Both the position numbers and the translations under genes were made by a program. Under the pieces are notes generated by a model. It was given only the letters and a program-made list of their open reading frames with translations, was not told the origin of the DNA and made no database searches. From contig NZ_KB907784.1 of the NCBI RefSeq assembly GCF_000382185.1, forward strand, positions 868,001 through 932,000: a stretch of 64,000 nucleotides of DNA. The letters are read 5' to 3'. Origin of the DNA: Bordetella sp. FB-8. GTDB lineage: Bacteria > Pseudomonadota > Gammaproteobacteria > Burkholderiales > Burkholderiaceae_B. Shown one piece after another: positions 49,595-59,282 of the stretch. Each line of letters starts with the position of its first letter. Within the stretch, counting starts at the first letter, position 1.

Positions 49595-51327
49595 AGCTGG
49601 ACCACGCTGCCTTCGACCAGCTGCAGCCGGCGCGCAAAATGCCGGGCCACCGCATGGGAATGCGTGGCCAGCAGCAGGCTGCGCCCGCGGGCATATTCGA
49701 CAATGGACTCGATCACGCGCTCCTGCGTGGCCGCATCCAGATGCGCCGTCGGCTCGTCCAGCAACACCAGACCCGCGTCGCGCAGGAACAGCCGCGCCAG
49801 GGCCACGCGCTGCGCCTGCCCACCCGAGAGTCCCGCGCCGCGCGGCCCCAGCGTTGTCTCCAGGCCCCGCGGCATCGCCTGCGCGAATTCCGACACGCAG
49901 GCGCGCCGGGCGGCGTCGGCCACCTCGGCGAGGCTCGCATCGGGTTTGGCAAAACGGATGTTGTCGGCGATCGTACCTTGGAACAGATAAGGCTTCTGGC
50001 CGATCAGCGCGACGCGCGCGCGCAGTTCCGGTTCTTGCCAATCCTGCAATGGTGTGCCGTCCAGCAGAATTTCGCCTCGCGCGGTCCGCAGTCCGCACAG
50101 CGCTTCGAGCAGCGTGGTCTTGCCGGCGCCGCTGGCGCCCATCAGGACGACATGTTCACCGGCAGCCAGCCGCAGTTGCGCCTCGCGCAACACCGCTTGA
50201 GGACGACCCGGCGCGTCGACCGTCAACGCCTGCGCCGTCAGGCTCAAGGCCTGCGCCACGCCTGGGGCGACGGCCTGAGCAGCGGTGTCCGACACCGGCT
50301 CGCCTGGTTCGGGCAGGCCGTCGAACAGCCTGTCGATCTCGGCCACGGCCGCCCGCGCGGCGGCGCGATCGTGATAATGCGCGGCGAACTGACGCAAGGG
50401 CGCATAGACTTCGGGCGCCATCAGCAGGCAGAAGAACCCTGCCCGCAGGCCGAAAGCCGGGTCTGGCGCACCCAGCAAGCCCAGGTAGCGCAGGCCGATG
50501 TACAGGGCCACGCCGGCCACGCCCAGCGCGGCGAAGAATTCCAGCACGGCCGAAGACAGAAAGGCCACGCGCAGCACCGCCATCGTGCGTGCGCGCAGGG
50601 CTTCGCTGGCCTGCGCCACATCGACGGCCGCGTCATCGGCCCGGCCATATAGTTTGAGCGTGGACAATCCGCGCAGCCTGTCCGCAAAAAAACCCGACAG
50701 CCTGGCGATGGCCCGAGCGTGGCGTCGGCTGGCCGCCTCCGCGCCCCAGCCCACCAGGGCCATGAATACCGGAATCAGCGGCGCGGTAATGAACAGCAGC
50801 AGTCCCGCCACGATGCTCTGCGGCAGCACCAGCACCGAGAACGCCACGGGCAGCACACCCGCCGCGCCCACGGCCGGAAGGTATTTGGCGAAGAAACCTT
50901 CCAGTGCGTCGGTCTGCTCGACCAGTGCGCTGGCCAACTCGCCCGAAACCTGACGACGCGTCCATTGCGGACCGGCGCGCAGCAAGCGGTCGAACAGCGC
51001 CAGCCTGATCCGGTGCTTGATGGTCTCAGCGGCCCTCGCGCCGGCGCGCTCGGCCAACCAGGCCAGGACCGCACGCAGCAGGATCAGGCAGCCGATGGAG
51101 GAGATGGGCCGCAAAAGCTGAGCGCGGCTTGCGCCGTGGACCAGCGCCGCGTCCAGCACACCGGCCAGAAGCCACGCCTGCAAGGCCAGTAAGGCTCCCG
51201 CCAGTAGCGGCGCCGCCCCCGCCACGGCGAGCGGCGCGCGCGCCAGCCTGGCCTGACCGGACAACCAGGCGGACTGGACCTTGGAGGCCGATTGCGGCGC
51301 GTGTTCGATGCCCGACAGGCCGCTCAC
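49591..51327 (-). CDS. cydD: ABC transporter CydD (cytochrome bd assembly)
   Basis: This is the partner of CydC: 578 residues with an N-terminal membrane domain, Walker A VLMGASGAGKTTLLEALCG, signature LSGGQAQRVALARLFL and Walker B VLLDEPTAHLDAATQE. The GTG start at 51327 overlaps the cydX stop as GTGA, tying the exporter to the oxidase genes in one operon. Confidence 0.93.
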   Translation of the reverse strand: MSGLSGIEHAPQSASKVQSAWLSGQARLARAPLAVAGAAPLLAGALLALQAWLLAGVLDAALVHGASRAQLLRPISSIGCLILLRAVLAWLAERAGARAAETIKHRIRLALFDRLLRAGPQWTRRQVSGELASALVEQTDALEGFFAKYLPAVGAAGVLPVAFSVLVLPQSIVAGLLLFITAPLIPVFMALVGWGAEAASRRHARAIARLSGFFADRLRGLSTLKLYGRADDAAVDVAQASEALRARTMAVLRVAFLSSAVLEFFAALGVAGVALYIGLRYLGLLGAPDPAFGLRAGFFCLLMAPEVYAPLRQFAAHYHDRAAARAAVAEIDRLFDGLPEPGEPVSDTAAQAVAPGVAQALSLTAQALTVDAPGRPQAVLREAQLRLAAGEHVVLMGASGAGKTTLLEALCGLRTARGEILLDGTPLQDWQEPELRARVALIGQKPYLFQGTIADNIRFAKPDASLAEVADAARRACVSEFAQAMPRGLETTLGPRGAGLSGGQAQRVALARLFLRDAGLVLLDEPTAHLDAATQERVIESIVEYARGRSLLLATHSHAVARHFARRLQLVEGSVVQL

Positions 51328-51443
51328 CGATCCTGTGCGGCCGGATCATCACGCCGCGCTTCGCGCAGTTCGAACCACATGGCGTTGAGAATGCCGAAGG
51401 CGCAGGCCAGACCCAAACCCAATATCCACGAAAAGTACCACAT
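51324..51443 (-). CDS. cydX: Cytochrome bd oxidase small subunit CydX
   Basis: This tiny gene encodes 39 residues beginning MWYFSWILGLGLACAFGILN, continuing with the AMWFE core and a charged tail ending DPAAQDR. It is the classic single-span CydX/YbgT subunit that stabilises cytochrome bd. A GGAGG site lies 9 nt before the ATG. The stop overlaps the GTG start of cydD, and cydB ends 17 bp upstream. It is short enough to be missed by automatic annotation. Confidence 0.93.
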   Translation of the reverse strand: MWYFSWILGLGLACAFGILNAMWFELREARRDDPAAQDR

Positions 51444-51460
51444 GGCAAAAAACCTCCGGC

Positions 51461-52606
51461 TCAATACGAATTGGGCGTACCGCCCACGGATTCATGCGTG
51501 ACCTTGCCCCGCATGACGCGATACACCCAGGCGGTGTAGCTCGTGATGATGGGTAGGAAGATCACCACCGCCACCAGCATGATCCACAGGGTCAAGCGGC
51601 TGGACGAGGCATCCCAGACAGTCAGGCCGGCCGCCGGTTGCGAGGACGAGGGCAACAGAAAAGGAAAGAGCGCAAAGCCCGTCGTGAGAATGACACCGGC
51701 GATCGAGGCCGCCGAGGCGATGAACGCCAGCGCGCCGGCGCCCGGCGCAAGCAATACGAACAGCGCGCCCGCCACGCCCAGCACCGGCGCGATCCACATC
51801 AGCGGCCATGTATGGAAATTGTTCATCCAAGCGCCGACGTGCATCGTCACGGTCTTGACCAGGGGATCGGACGGCCCGTTCATGTCGAATCCACTCGCGA
51901 CCTGGCCTTTCAAGCCATAAGCCACCCAGAAGCCGCCCAGCACGAAGAGCGCGATGGCCAGCAAAGCGGCCAGCCGGGCCCAGCCGCGTGCGCGGCTGGA
52001 GATGGGATCCTCGGTGCGCCAGGCCAGCATGACCGCGCCGTGCATAACCAGCAAGGCCACGCTCAGCACGCCCGACAGCAGCGCGAAAGGGGAGAAGAGC
52101 TGATAGAACATGCCGGTGTATACCGGCCGCATGGATCCCGGGTCCAGGCCGTGCGGCACGCCCAGGATGACGTTGCCCATGGCCACGCCGCACACCAGCG
52201 CGATCACAACGCCTGAAAAGCACAGCACGCCGTCCCACGTGTTGCGCCAGGCGGAACCTTCGAACTTGCTGCGGTACTTGAACCCCACCGGGCGCAGGAT
52301 CAGCGCCAGCAGGATCAGCATCATGGCCAGGTAAAAGCCCGAGAACGAGGCCGCATACAACATGGGCCAGGCGGCAAAGATCGCGCCGCCCGCGGTGATC
52401 AGCCATACTTGGTTGCCTTCCCATACGGGACCCACCACATTGATGACCACGCGCCGCTCGGCATCGGTCTTGCCCACCAGCGGCAGCAGCGCCGCGACGC
52501 CGGCGTCGAAACCGTCCATGACCGCGAAGCCGATCAGCAGGGCGCCCATGAGCCCCCACCAGATGACACGCAGCGTGGCATAGTCCAGAGGAATCAGGTT
52601 TTCCAT
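51461..52606 (-). CDS. cydB: Cytochrome bd ubiquinol oxidase subunit II CydB
   Basis: CydB is the second membrane subunit of the high-affinity quinol oxidase. The 381-residue protein begins with DYATLRVIWWGLMGALLIGF, contains FDAGVAALLPLVGKTDAERR and GPVWEGNQVWLITAGGAIFA, and has about nine membrane segments. A GGGAG site precedes the ATG at 52606. It lies 17 bp after cydA. Confidence 0.95.
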   Translation of the reverse strand: MENLIPLDYATLRVIWWGLMGALLIGFAVMDGFDAGVAALLPLVGKTDAERRVVINVVGPVWEGNQVWLITAGGAIFAAWPMLYAASFSGFYLAMMLILLALILRPVGFKYRSKFEGSAWRNTWDGVLCFSGVVIALVCGVAMGNVILGVPHGLDPGSMRPVYTGMFYQLFSPFALLSGVLSVALLVMHGAVMLAWRTEDPISSRARGWARLAALLAIALFVLGGFWVAYGLKGQVASGFDMNGPSDPLVKTVTMHVGAWMNNFHTWPLMWIAPVLGVAGALFVLLAPGAGALAFIASAASIAGVILTTGFALFPFLLPSSSQPAAGLTVWDASSSRLTLWIMLVAVVIFLPIITSYTAWVYRVMRGKVTHESVGGTPNSY

Positions 52607-52623
52607 TTTCTATCTCCCTTTGC

Positions 52624-54198
52624 TCAGGCGTCCAGCACCGCGTGAACGGTTCCCAGGTCTTTGCCGGCCAAAGCCGGTGCGCTGTCCTTGGGACCCGTCT
52701 TGATGGCATGCAGCATGACCTTGACGCCGACGATGAACAGCACCGTGTAGAGCACGACGAAGATGCCCAGGGTGCTGGCCACATCGAGCAGCGACAGGCC
52801 GGACGCCGCGTAATAGGTCGGCAGCACGCCTTCGATCACCCACGGCTGGCGACCTACCTCGGACACGAACCAGCCCGACTCGATTGCAATCCAGGGCAGC
52901 GGCAGGCTCCACAGCGCGATCTTGAGCAGGAGCGGGCAATGCGCCAGCTTGTCCTTGGATGCCATCCAGAACGCCACGGCAAAGAACAGGATCAGGTAGA
53001 TACCCACGCCCACCATGAGGCGGAACACGAAGAACAGCGGCATCACCGTAGGCACGGTATCCCATGCCGCCTGCTGGATCTGCGCATCGGTGGCCTTGGA
53101 CAAATCGGGCTGGTAGCGTTTGACCAGCAGGCCATAGCCCAGATCCTTCCAGTTGCCCGCGAACGCCTTGCGCGCGTCTTCGTCCTTGGGGTTGGCACGA
53201 ATGCGCTGCAGATCCTCATAGGCCGTGATCCCCGAGCGGATGCGCACCTCGGCGCGCTTGACCAGGTCGTTGATGCCCAGCAGCGGCTCGGTGAGCGAAC
53301 GCGTGCCGATCAGGCCCATCACGTAGGGTATGTGGATGGCGAAGTCGTTCTTGTGCTGGGCTTGGTCGGGCCAGGCCAGCAGGTTGAAGCTGGCCGGAGC
53401 CGGCTCGGTCTCCCACATCGACTCCATGGCGGCGATCTTCATCTGCTGATGCTCGCCGGTGAGGTAGCCGCTCTCGTCGCCCAGCACCACCACCGACAGC
53501 GAAGCGGCCAGGCCAAAACTGGCCGCAACCACCATGGAACGCTTGGCCAGCTCGATGTGCCGCCCCTTGAGCAGAAACCAGGCGCTGATCGACATGATGA
53601 ACATGGCACCCAGCACGTAGCCAGCGCTGACCGTATGCACGAACTTGGCCTGCGCCACCGGGTTGAACAGCACGGCGGCGAAATCCGTCATTTCCATGCG
53701 CATGGTGTCGGGGTTGAACACCGCGCCAACCGGGTTCTGCATCCAGCCGTTGGCGATCAGAATCCACAGCGCCGACAGATTGGTGCCCAGGGCCGTGAGC
53801 CAGGTCACCGACAGGTGACCCACTTTGCTCAGCCGGTTCCAGCCGAAGAAGAACAGACCGACGAAAGTGGCTTCCAGGAAGAACGCGGACAGGCCTTCGA
53901 GCGCCAGCGGCGCGCCGAAGATGTCGCCCACGTAGTGACTGTAGTAGGACCAGTTCATGCCGAACTGAAATTCCATGACCACGCCGGTCGCCACGCCCAG
54001 GGCGAAGTTGATGCCAAAGAGCGTGCCCCAGAACATCGTCATGCGCTTCCAGATGGGCTTGCCCGTCATGACGTACACGCTTTCCATGATGGCCAGCAGG
54101 AAGGACAGGCCCAGCGTGAGGGGAACGAATAAAAAGTGGTAGAGCGCGGTCGCGGCGAATTGCAGCCGGGACAGGGTGACAACATCCATGTCGATCAT
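52624..54198 (-). CDS. cydA: Cytochrome bd ubiquinol oxidase subunit I CydA
   Basis: CydA carries hemes b558, b595 and d and the quinol site. In the 524-residue protein the likely heme-ligand residues are visible: His in TALYHFLFVPLTLG, His in AKFVHTVSAGYV and Met in PTVMPLFFVFRLMVG. The conserved ESGWFVSEVGRQPW motif is also present. The start is the ATG at 54198, with GAGGAG 6 nt upstream; an extra 16 upstream codons are a shadow. It follows the regulator gene by 44 bp. Confidence 0.96.
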   Translation of the reverse strand: MIDMDVVTLSRLQFAATALYHFLFVPLTLGLSFLLAIMESVYVMTGKPIWKRMTMFWGTLFGINFALGVATGVVMEFQFGMNWSYYSHYVGDIFGAPLALEGLSAFFLEATFVGLFFFGWNRLSKVGHLSVTWLTALGTNLSALWILIANGWMQNPVGAVFNPDTMRMEMTDFAAVLFNPVAQAKFVHTVSAGYVLGAMFIMSISAWFLLKGRHIELAKRSMVVAASFGLAASLSVVVLGDESGYLTGEHQQMKIAAMESMWETEPAPASFNLLAWPDQAQHKNDFAIHIPYVMGLIGTRSLTEPLLGINDLVKRAEVRIRSGITAYEDLQRIRANPKDEDARKAFAGNWKDLGYGLLVKRYQPDLSKATDAQIQQAAWDTVPTVMPLFFVFRLMVGVGIYLILFFAVAFWMASKDKLAHCPLLLKIALWSLPLPWIAIESGWFVSEVGRQPWVIEGVLPTYYAASGLSLLDVASTLGIFVVLYTVLFIVGVKVMLHAIKTGPKDSAPALAGKDLGTVHAVLDA

Positions 54199-54242
54199 AC
54201 GGGTCTCCTCGAACTCCTTGAAGACGAAATGCCTGCATCCGC

Positions 54243-54788
54243 TCATTCGTGGATGCGCAGCCTCCCGGCAAACTGCAATACTTTCTGCACGCGTGAACCC
54301 AGCTTCATCAGACGCCGCAGGGTCTCGGGGGGCAGGCGTTGCACCTCGTCGAACCAGCCGGTGGACAGTTCGATGAGTTCCAGCATTTCTCGCATGCGCT
54401 GTTGGGCGTAGACCTCGGATTCGCCCGAAGGCGACTCCATCAAAGTATCACGCAACAATGTCATGGTTGGATCGATTTCGCGCTTGCGTTTCTCCTCGGC
54501 CAGAACGCGGAATATCTCCCATACATCCCCGGGGGTTTCGAAGTAGTCCCGCCGGTCGCCCACGCGGCGCGCCGTCTTGACCAGCCGCCACGATTGCAAT
54601 TCCTTCAGACTCATGCTGACGTTGGAGCGCGACACGGCCAGCGCCTCGGCGATATCGTCGGCGCACAGCGGTTGCGGCGCCAGGAACAACAACGCGTAGA
54701 TCTGCCCCACCGTGCGATTGACGCCCCAGCGGCTACCCATTTCACCGAAATGCACAATGAAACGCTCGGCTTGAGGGGATATCGTCAT
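54243..54788 (-). CDS. GbsR/MarR-like transcriptional regulator of the cyd operon
   Basis: The 181-residue protein has a winged helix-turn-helix (CADDIAEALAVSRSNVSMSL, residues ~42-62) and matches the GbsR-like subgroup of MarR regulators. It is the first gene of the cydA-cydB-cydX-cydD-cydC strand and has a promoter with an overlapping palindrome just upstream, so it is probably an autoregulated repressor or sensor of the bd oxidase operon. The signal it senses is unknown. Confidence 0.8.
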   Translation of the reverse strand: MTISPQAERFIVHFGEMGSRWGVNRTVGQIYALLFLAPQPLCADDIAEALAVSRSNVSMSLKELQSWRLVKTARRVGDRRDYFETPGDVWEIFRVLAEEKRKREIDPTMTLLRDTLMESPSGESEVYAQQRMREMLELIELSTGWFDEVQRLPPETLRRLMKLGSRVQKVLQFAGRLRIHE

Positions 54789-54805
54789 CTGTTACATTAC
54801 TTTCA

Positions 54806-54822
54806 ATAATTTCTGAAATTAT
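54806..54822. promoter_or_regulatory. Operator-like palindrome overlapping the cyd promoter
   Basis: ATAATTTC-T-GAAATTAT is a perfect 8-1-8 inverted repeat, 18 bp upstream of the regulator's start codon. It covers most of the -10 box of the predicted promoter, which fits repression by the dimeric regulator encoded immediately downstream. Confidence 0.6.
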
Positions 54823-54846
54823 AGAATCTAAAGCAACAAGGCGCAA
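54818..54846 (-). promoter_or_regulatory. Predicted promoter of the gbsR-cydABXDC operon
   Basis: On the minus strand TTGCGC (54846-54841) and a perfect TATAAT (54823-54818) are separated by 17 bp, about 30 bp upstream of the regulator ATG. The next gene in this direction upstream is purT, about 180 bp away on the same strand. Confidence 0.65.
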
Positions 54847-54972
54847 CGACATTAGAATCCATCTCGATGGCAGTGTTATTGACCTATGACAAAAAAAGTC
54901 AAAATGCTCCGTATCGGCAGACGCCGGTCTGGCCAGTCAATGCCGGAAAAGATAGGGTCCGACCGCTCTTGC

Positions 54973-56193
54973 CTAACCAGCTGCCTCGACCCGCACCGCC
55001 GAAGACACCCGCAGCGCCCTGGCGCGGGCCTGTTCCACGTCCGGCGCCGTCGCCAGGCCCACGCCCATGCGTCGCTTGACGAAGGATTCGGGTTTGCCAA
55101 AGAGGCGAACATCCGTGCCCGGTTCGGCCAACGCCTGGGCCACATTGTGGAAACTCACGCCGCGGGCGTCGACGCCGCCGTAGATGACGCTGGAGGCCCC
55201 CGGCTGGCGCAGCGACGTGTCCACCGGCAGGCCCAGCAGGGCGCGAGCATGCAGCTCGAATTCATTCTGTACCTGGCTGATCAGGGTGACCATGCCCGTG
55301 TCGTGCGGGCGCGGGCTGACCTCGGAGAACCAGACCCGGTCGCCCGCCACGAAAAGCTCCACGCCGAAAACGCCCAGCCCCCCCAGCTGCGCGGTGACCG
55401 CCAGGGCGATCTCGTGCGAGCGCGCCAGGGCCGCCGGCGCCATGGGTTGCGGCTGCCAGCTCTCGACATAGTCGCCGTCGACCTGCCTGTGACCTATGGG
55501 TTCGCAGAACCGAGTTTCGATCTGCCCGGACGCGGCGCGGGCGCGCACTGTGAGCAGCGTGATCTCGTATTCGAAATCGATGAAACCCTCTACGATGGCA
55601 CGCCCGCCCCCGACCCTGCCGCCCTCCTGGGCATAGCGCCAGGCCGCGGCGATGCCGGTTTCATCGCGGATTACCGACTGGCCCTTGCCCGAGGAGGACA
55701 TGACCGGCTTGATGACACAGGGAAAGCCGATGCCCTCCCTGATGGCCGCCCGCAGTTCTTGCTCACTGTCGACGAACTTGTAGGGGGATGTGGGCAGGCC
55801 CAGGGTCTCGGCCGCCAGTCGGCGTATGCCCTCGCGGTTCATGGTGAGCTGGGCGGCGCGAGCCGTGGGCGTGACGCGGACCTGGCCCTGCGCCTCAAGT
55901 TCGACCAGCAGATCGGTGGCGATGGCCTCGATCTCGGGCACGATGACATGAGGCCGCTCGGCTTCGATGATCCGGCGCAGGGCCTGGACGTCGGTCATGG
56001 ACACCACGTGGGCGCGGTGCGCCACCTGATGCCCCGGAGCGTCGGCATAGCGGTCCACCGCGATGACCTCCGTTCCCAGGCGCTGCAAGGCAATGATCAC
56101 CTCCTTGCCAAGCTCGCCCGAACCCAGCAGCATGACTCGGGTGGCGCAAGGGGAAAGCGGGGTGCCGAGCACCGGGTCGGGAAAGGCGGTCAT
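54973..56193 (-). CDS. purT: Formate-dependent phosphoribosylglycinamide formyltransferase PurT
   Basis: PurT is an ATP-grasp enzyme that makes formyl-GAR from formate in purine synthesis. The 406-residue protein has [53 protein letters not shown] and [15 protein letters not shown], standard for the family. The ATG at 56193 is used; the longer upstream frame covers the kdsD promoter side and has no homology. It is divergent from kdsD, with 131 bp between the starts. Confidence 0.95.
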   Translation of the reverse strand: MTAFPDPVLGTPLSPCATRVMLLGSGELGKEVIIALQRLGTEVIAVDRYADAPGHQVAHRAHVVSMTDVQALRRIIEAERPHVIVPEIEAIATDLLVELEAQGQVRVTPTARAAQLTMNREGIRRLAAETLGLPTSPYKFVDSEQELRAAIREGIGFPCVIKPVMSSSGKGQSVIRDETGIAAAWRYAQEGGRVGGGRAIVEGFIDFEYEITLLTVRARAASGQIETRFCEPIGHRQVDGDYVESWQPQPMAPAALARSHEIALAVTAQLGGLGVFGVELFVAGDRVWFSEVSPRPHDTGMVTLISQVQNEFELHARALLGLPVDTSLRQPGASSVIYGGVDARGVSFHNVAQALAEPGTDVRLFGKPESFVKRRMGVGLATAPDVEQARARALRVSSAVRVEAAG

Positions 56194-56324
56194 AAGCGAA
56201 GGAAGGGGAAAATGATGGAGGAAGCCGGACGAAACCGTCGGAAATATCCGCCTCAGGATGCCATAGCCCCCAGGAGGCGGCAACTGCGAAGGGAAAATCC
56301 TTCCGGTACGATTAAAATCCCCCG

Positions 56325-57308
56325 ATGCCCGATCAATTTTCCCCCGACCAAGCCCTGGTTTCGGCCCGCTGCACGCTACAGACCGAGATCCAGGGGCTGC
56401 AGGACCTTTCCGCCCGCCTGGACGGCAGTTTCGGCGCAGCCGTGCGCCTGCTGCTGGACTGCCGCGGCCGCGTGGTCGTAAGCGGCCTGGGCAAGACCGG
56501 CCATATCGCCCGCAAGATCGCCGCCACTCTGGCCTCCACTGGCACACCCGCTTTTTTCGTACACGCCGCCGAAGCGGTGCATGGCGATCTGGGCATGATC
56601 ACCGCCGCCGACGTGCTGATCGCCCTGTCCTATTCCGGCACAGGCGCCGAACTGCTCACCATCGTTCCCCTGGTGCGCCGCATGGGCGCGCGCCTGATCT
56701 CCATCACTGGCAATCCCGCGTCCGACCTGGCCCGGCTGGCCGACGTCCACCTGGACGCCGGCGTCACCCAGGAGGCCTGCCCCCTTAGCCTGGCCCCCAC
56801 TGCCAGCACCACGGCCTCGCTGGCGCTGGGCGATGCCCTGGCCGTGGCCTGCATGCAGGCGCGCGGCTTCGGCACGGAAGACTTCGCCCGCTCGCACCCC
56901 GGCGGCGCGCTGGGCAGGCGCCTGCTGACCCACGTGCGCGACGTCATGCGGCAAGGCCAAGACCTGCCCACCGTACGGGAAGATGCGCCTTTATTCCGCG
57001 CGCTCGAGGAGATCTCCGCCAAGCGCATGGGCATGACTGCCGTGGTCGACGCAGCCGCCCGCCCGGTCGGCATCTTCACCGACGGCGACCTGCGCCGCCT
57101 GATCGAACGCCAGGGCGACGTACGCGGCCTTACGGTCGCGGCCGGCATGTCGCGCGCTCCCCGCTCCATCGGCCCCGACGCGCTGGCCGCCGAGGCCGCG
57201 CAAATCATGGACACCCTCAGGCTGAACCAGATGCTGGTCGTCGATGCGCAAGGCGTGCTGCTGGGCGCGCTGCACATCCACGACCTCATGGCGGCCAAGG
57301 TGGTCTGA
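56325..57308 (+). CDS. kdsD: Arabinose-5-phosphate isomerase KdsD (KpsF/GutQ family)
   Basis: KdsD makes D-arabinose-5-phosphate from ribulose-5-phosphate, the first step towards Kdo. The 327-residue protein has an N-terminal SIS domain ([32 protein letters not shown]) and two C-terminal CBS repeats ([20 protein letters not shown]). It opens the plus-strand block kdsD-kdsC-lptC-lptA-lptB. A TAAAAT sequence ends 6 bp before the ATG, so the mRNA could be leaderless. Confidence 0.94.
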   Translation: MPDQFSPDQALVSARCTLQTEIQGLQDLSARLDGSFGAAVRLLLDCRGRVVVSGLGKTGHIARKIAATLASTGTPAFFVHAAEAVHGDLGMITAADVLIALSYSGTGAELLTIVPLVRRMGARLISITGNPASDLARLADVHLDAGVTQEACPLSLAPTASTTASLALGDALAVACMQARGFGTEDFARSHPGGALGRRLLTHVRDVMRQGQDLPTVREDAPLFRALEEISAKRMGMTAVVDAAARPVGIFTDGDLRRLIERQGDVRGLTVAAGMSRAPRSIGPDALAAEAAQIMDTLRLNQMLVVDAQGVLLGALHIHDLMAAKVV

Positions 57309-57340
57309 TCCGACAGGCCCGCCCCATACCCGAGTCATTC

Positions 57341-57943
57341 ATGAATCCCCCCATCAAGCTCGTCCATCCCGCCGAAGCGCTGGTCCTGGCCCGCGTAGCA
57401 CCCGCCGTACGCGAACGCGCCGCCGCCGTGCGCCTGATGCTTTTCGACGTCGACGGCGTGCTCACCGACGGCGGCCTCTACTATGGCGAAGCCGGCGAAA
57501 CGCTCAAGCGTTTTCACGTCCTGGACGGCCACGGCCTGAAGCTGCTGACGCAAAGCGGCGTGAAAGTCGCGCTGGTCACGGGCCGTTCCAGCCTCATCGT
57601 CTCCCGGCGCGCCGCCGAACTGGGCATCGCCGACGTGATGCAGGACGTGCGCGACAAGAGCGCGGCCTTGAACGAGATATCGCAACGGCACGGCATTGCG
57701 CTGAACGAGACCGGCTTCATGGGCGACGACCTCATCGATCTTCCCGCCATGCAGCGCGCCGGCTTCGCCGCCAGCGTGCCCAACGCGCCGGACTACATCG
57801 TGCAATCAGCGCACTGGGTGGCCTCGCGCCAAGGCGGCAACGGCGCGGCGCGCGAGTGCTGCGACCTGCTGCTGGCCGCGCGCGGCCGGCTGGGAAGCTA
57901 TTTGATGGCGCAGCCGCTGTTCGGCGACGGTGTCATCCAGTAA
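57341..57943 (+). CDS. kdsC: 3-deoxy-D-manno-octulosonate 8-phosphate phosphatase KdsC
   Basis: KdsC removes phosphate from Kdo-8-phosphate. The 200-residue HAD-family protein shows the nucleophile motif LMLFDVDGVLTDGGLYYGE, VALVTGRSS and FMGDDLIDLPAM. It follows kdsD by 32 bp and precedes lptC by 7 bp, matching the widespread kdsD-kdsC-lptC-lptA-lptB order. Confidence 0.95.
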   Translation: MNPPIKLVHPAEALVLARVAPAVRERAAAVRLMLFDVDGVLTDGGLYYGEAGETLKRFHVLDGHGLKLLTQSGVKVALVTGRSSLIVSRRAAELGIADVMQDVRDKSAALNEISQRHGIALNETGFMGDDLIDLPAMQRAGFAASVPNAPDYIVQSAHWVASRQGGNGAARECCDLLLAARGRLGSYLMAQPLFGDGVIQ

Positions 57944-57950
57944 AGCCGCC

Positions 57951-58604
57951 ATGAAAGAACGCTTCCCCGCCCTGATGGCGCTGATATTGCTGATCGTCCT
58001 GGTGCTGAGTACCTGGTGGGCAGCCAAATTCGCGCAAACGGCCATCCAGACCGACCCGCCTCGGCGCATGACGCACGAGATGGATTCCTGGTCGAAGAAT
58101 TTCGTCATGTTGCGCACCGACGCCGCCGGCAAGCCCGTGAACCGGCTCGAAGGCGACTATGGCGAACATTTCCCCGACGACGATTCCTACCACGTGACCA
58201 ATCCGCGAGCGATAGGCCAGCGGGCGGGCGACCCCATCACCGTAGGCACGTCCAAGACGGCCATCCTGGATGACCACAACAATCGCATCACCATGATCGG
58301 CGACGCACACGTGCATCGGCCGGCCGACGCCAAGAACGGCGCCTTGGACGCCTATAGCCAGAAGTTCGTCATTCTGCCCAACGATGACGTGGTCTATACC
58401 GACCTGCCCGCCCATGTGGTCAAGGGCCAGTCCACCATGGATGGCGTCGGCATGCGCTACAACAACAAGACCCAGCAGCTGGAGGTGTATTCGGCCAGCA
58501 ACGTCAACCTCGCTCCTGCCGACACCAACAAGGCGTCCTCTCGTCCCGCAAACAACGATCCGGCCGGCGGCGGCGCCGCCAATCCCCTCCCAGAGAAAAA
58601 ATGA
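57951..58604 (+). CDS. lptC: Lipopolysaccharide export protein LptC
   Basis: LptC bridges the inner-membrane LPS extractor to LptA in the periplasm. The 217-residue protein has one N-terminal membrane anchor (ALMALILLIVLVLSTWWAAK) and a periplasmic beta-jellyroll. It ends with a low-complexity tail (PADTNKASSRPANNDPAGGG). The ATG at 57951 is preferred over a GTG at 57930 inside kdsC. Its stop overlaps the lptA start (ATGA). Confidence 0.9.
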   Translation: MKERFPALMALILLIVLVLSTWWAAKFAQTAIQTDPPRRMTHEMDSWSKNFVMLRTDAAGKPVNRLEGDYGEHFPDDDSYHVTNPRAIGQRAGDPITVGTSKTAILDDHNNRITMIGDAHVHRPADAKNGALDAYSQKFVILPNDDVVYTDLPAHVVKGQSTMDGVGMRYNNKTQQLEVYSASNVNLAPADTNKASSRPANNDPAGGGAANPLPEKK

Positions 58605-59263
58605 CTCATCCGACCGCATATCTCTTGGCCCTGTTGCTGGCCTTCACCGCCGTAGGTGCCCAGGCTCAAGGCCAGGCGGCCGCGCCAGCCCCCGGTCCGG
58701 CGCAGGCTTCGGGCCAGGGCAGCAGCCCCGCCGAGCAGCCCAGCACCCAGGTCACTTCCGACACCCTGCATTACGACGACGCCAACCGCCGGAGCATTTT
58801 CACCGGCAACGTCGTGGCCACGCGCGGTTCGCTCACCATCTTAGCCGACCAGTTGGTCGTCAACGAAGACAAGGACGGCAACCAGTTCGGCACCGCTACC
58901 GCCAATAAGGGCAAAGTCGTGACCATCACCGAAGACCGCCCCGAAACCTACGAGCACATCGAAGGCACGGGCCTGCGCGGCGAGTACGACGGCAAGAAGC
59001 AGCAGTTCGATCTCATCGGACACGCCGTGGTGATCCGCTATGTCTGCGGCAAGCCCTACGACACCATACGCGGCGAGCGCATCCGCTACTTCCAGAAGAG
59101 CGACGTCTACGAAGCGCAGGGCGGACCGGGTTCGGCTGGACCCGACGGCCGGGTGCGCTCGCTGGCCGAGCCCCGTGCCAAGATCCAGGCCGCGATGCAG
59201 GCCTGCGCGGCACAGCACGGCAAGCCGGCCGAGAAAAAATCCCCGAACGGCGCCAAGAAGTAA
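58601..59263 (+). CDS. lptA: Periplasmic lipopolysaccharide transport protein LptA
   Basis: LptA forms the periplasmic bridge for LPS between LptC and LptD. The 220-residue protein has a signal peptide ([18 protein letters not shown], cleaved after AQA), a short Pro/Gln linker, and the OstA-like core with [20 protein letters not shown] and [17 protein letters not shown]. The ATG overlaps the lptC stop. lptB follows 19 bp later. Confidence 0.93.
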   Translation: MTHPTAYLLALLLAFTAVGAQAQGQAAAPAPGPAQASGQGSSPAEQPSTQVTSDTLHYDDANRRSIFTGNVVATRGSLTILADQLVVNEDKDGNQFGTATANKGKVVTITEDRPETYEHIEGTGLRGEYDGKKQQFDLIGHAVVIRYVCGKPYDTIRGERIRYFQKSDVYEAQGGPGSAGPDGRVRSLAEPRAKIQAAMQACAAQHGKPAEKKSPNGAKK

Positions 59264-59282
59264 TCCGACGGATATTCCACAC

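Noticed and set aside
54877..54900. FNR/ANR-like box TTGACCTATGACAA upstream of the cyd operon
   Set aside because: Only one half-site fits the TTGAT-N4-ATCAA consensus, and it lies about 70 bp upstream of the predicted start.
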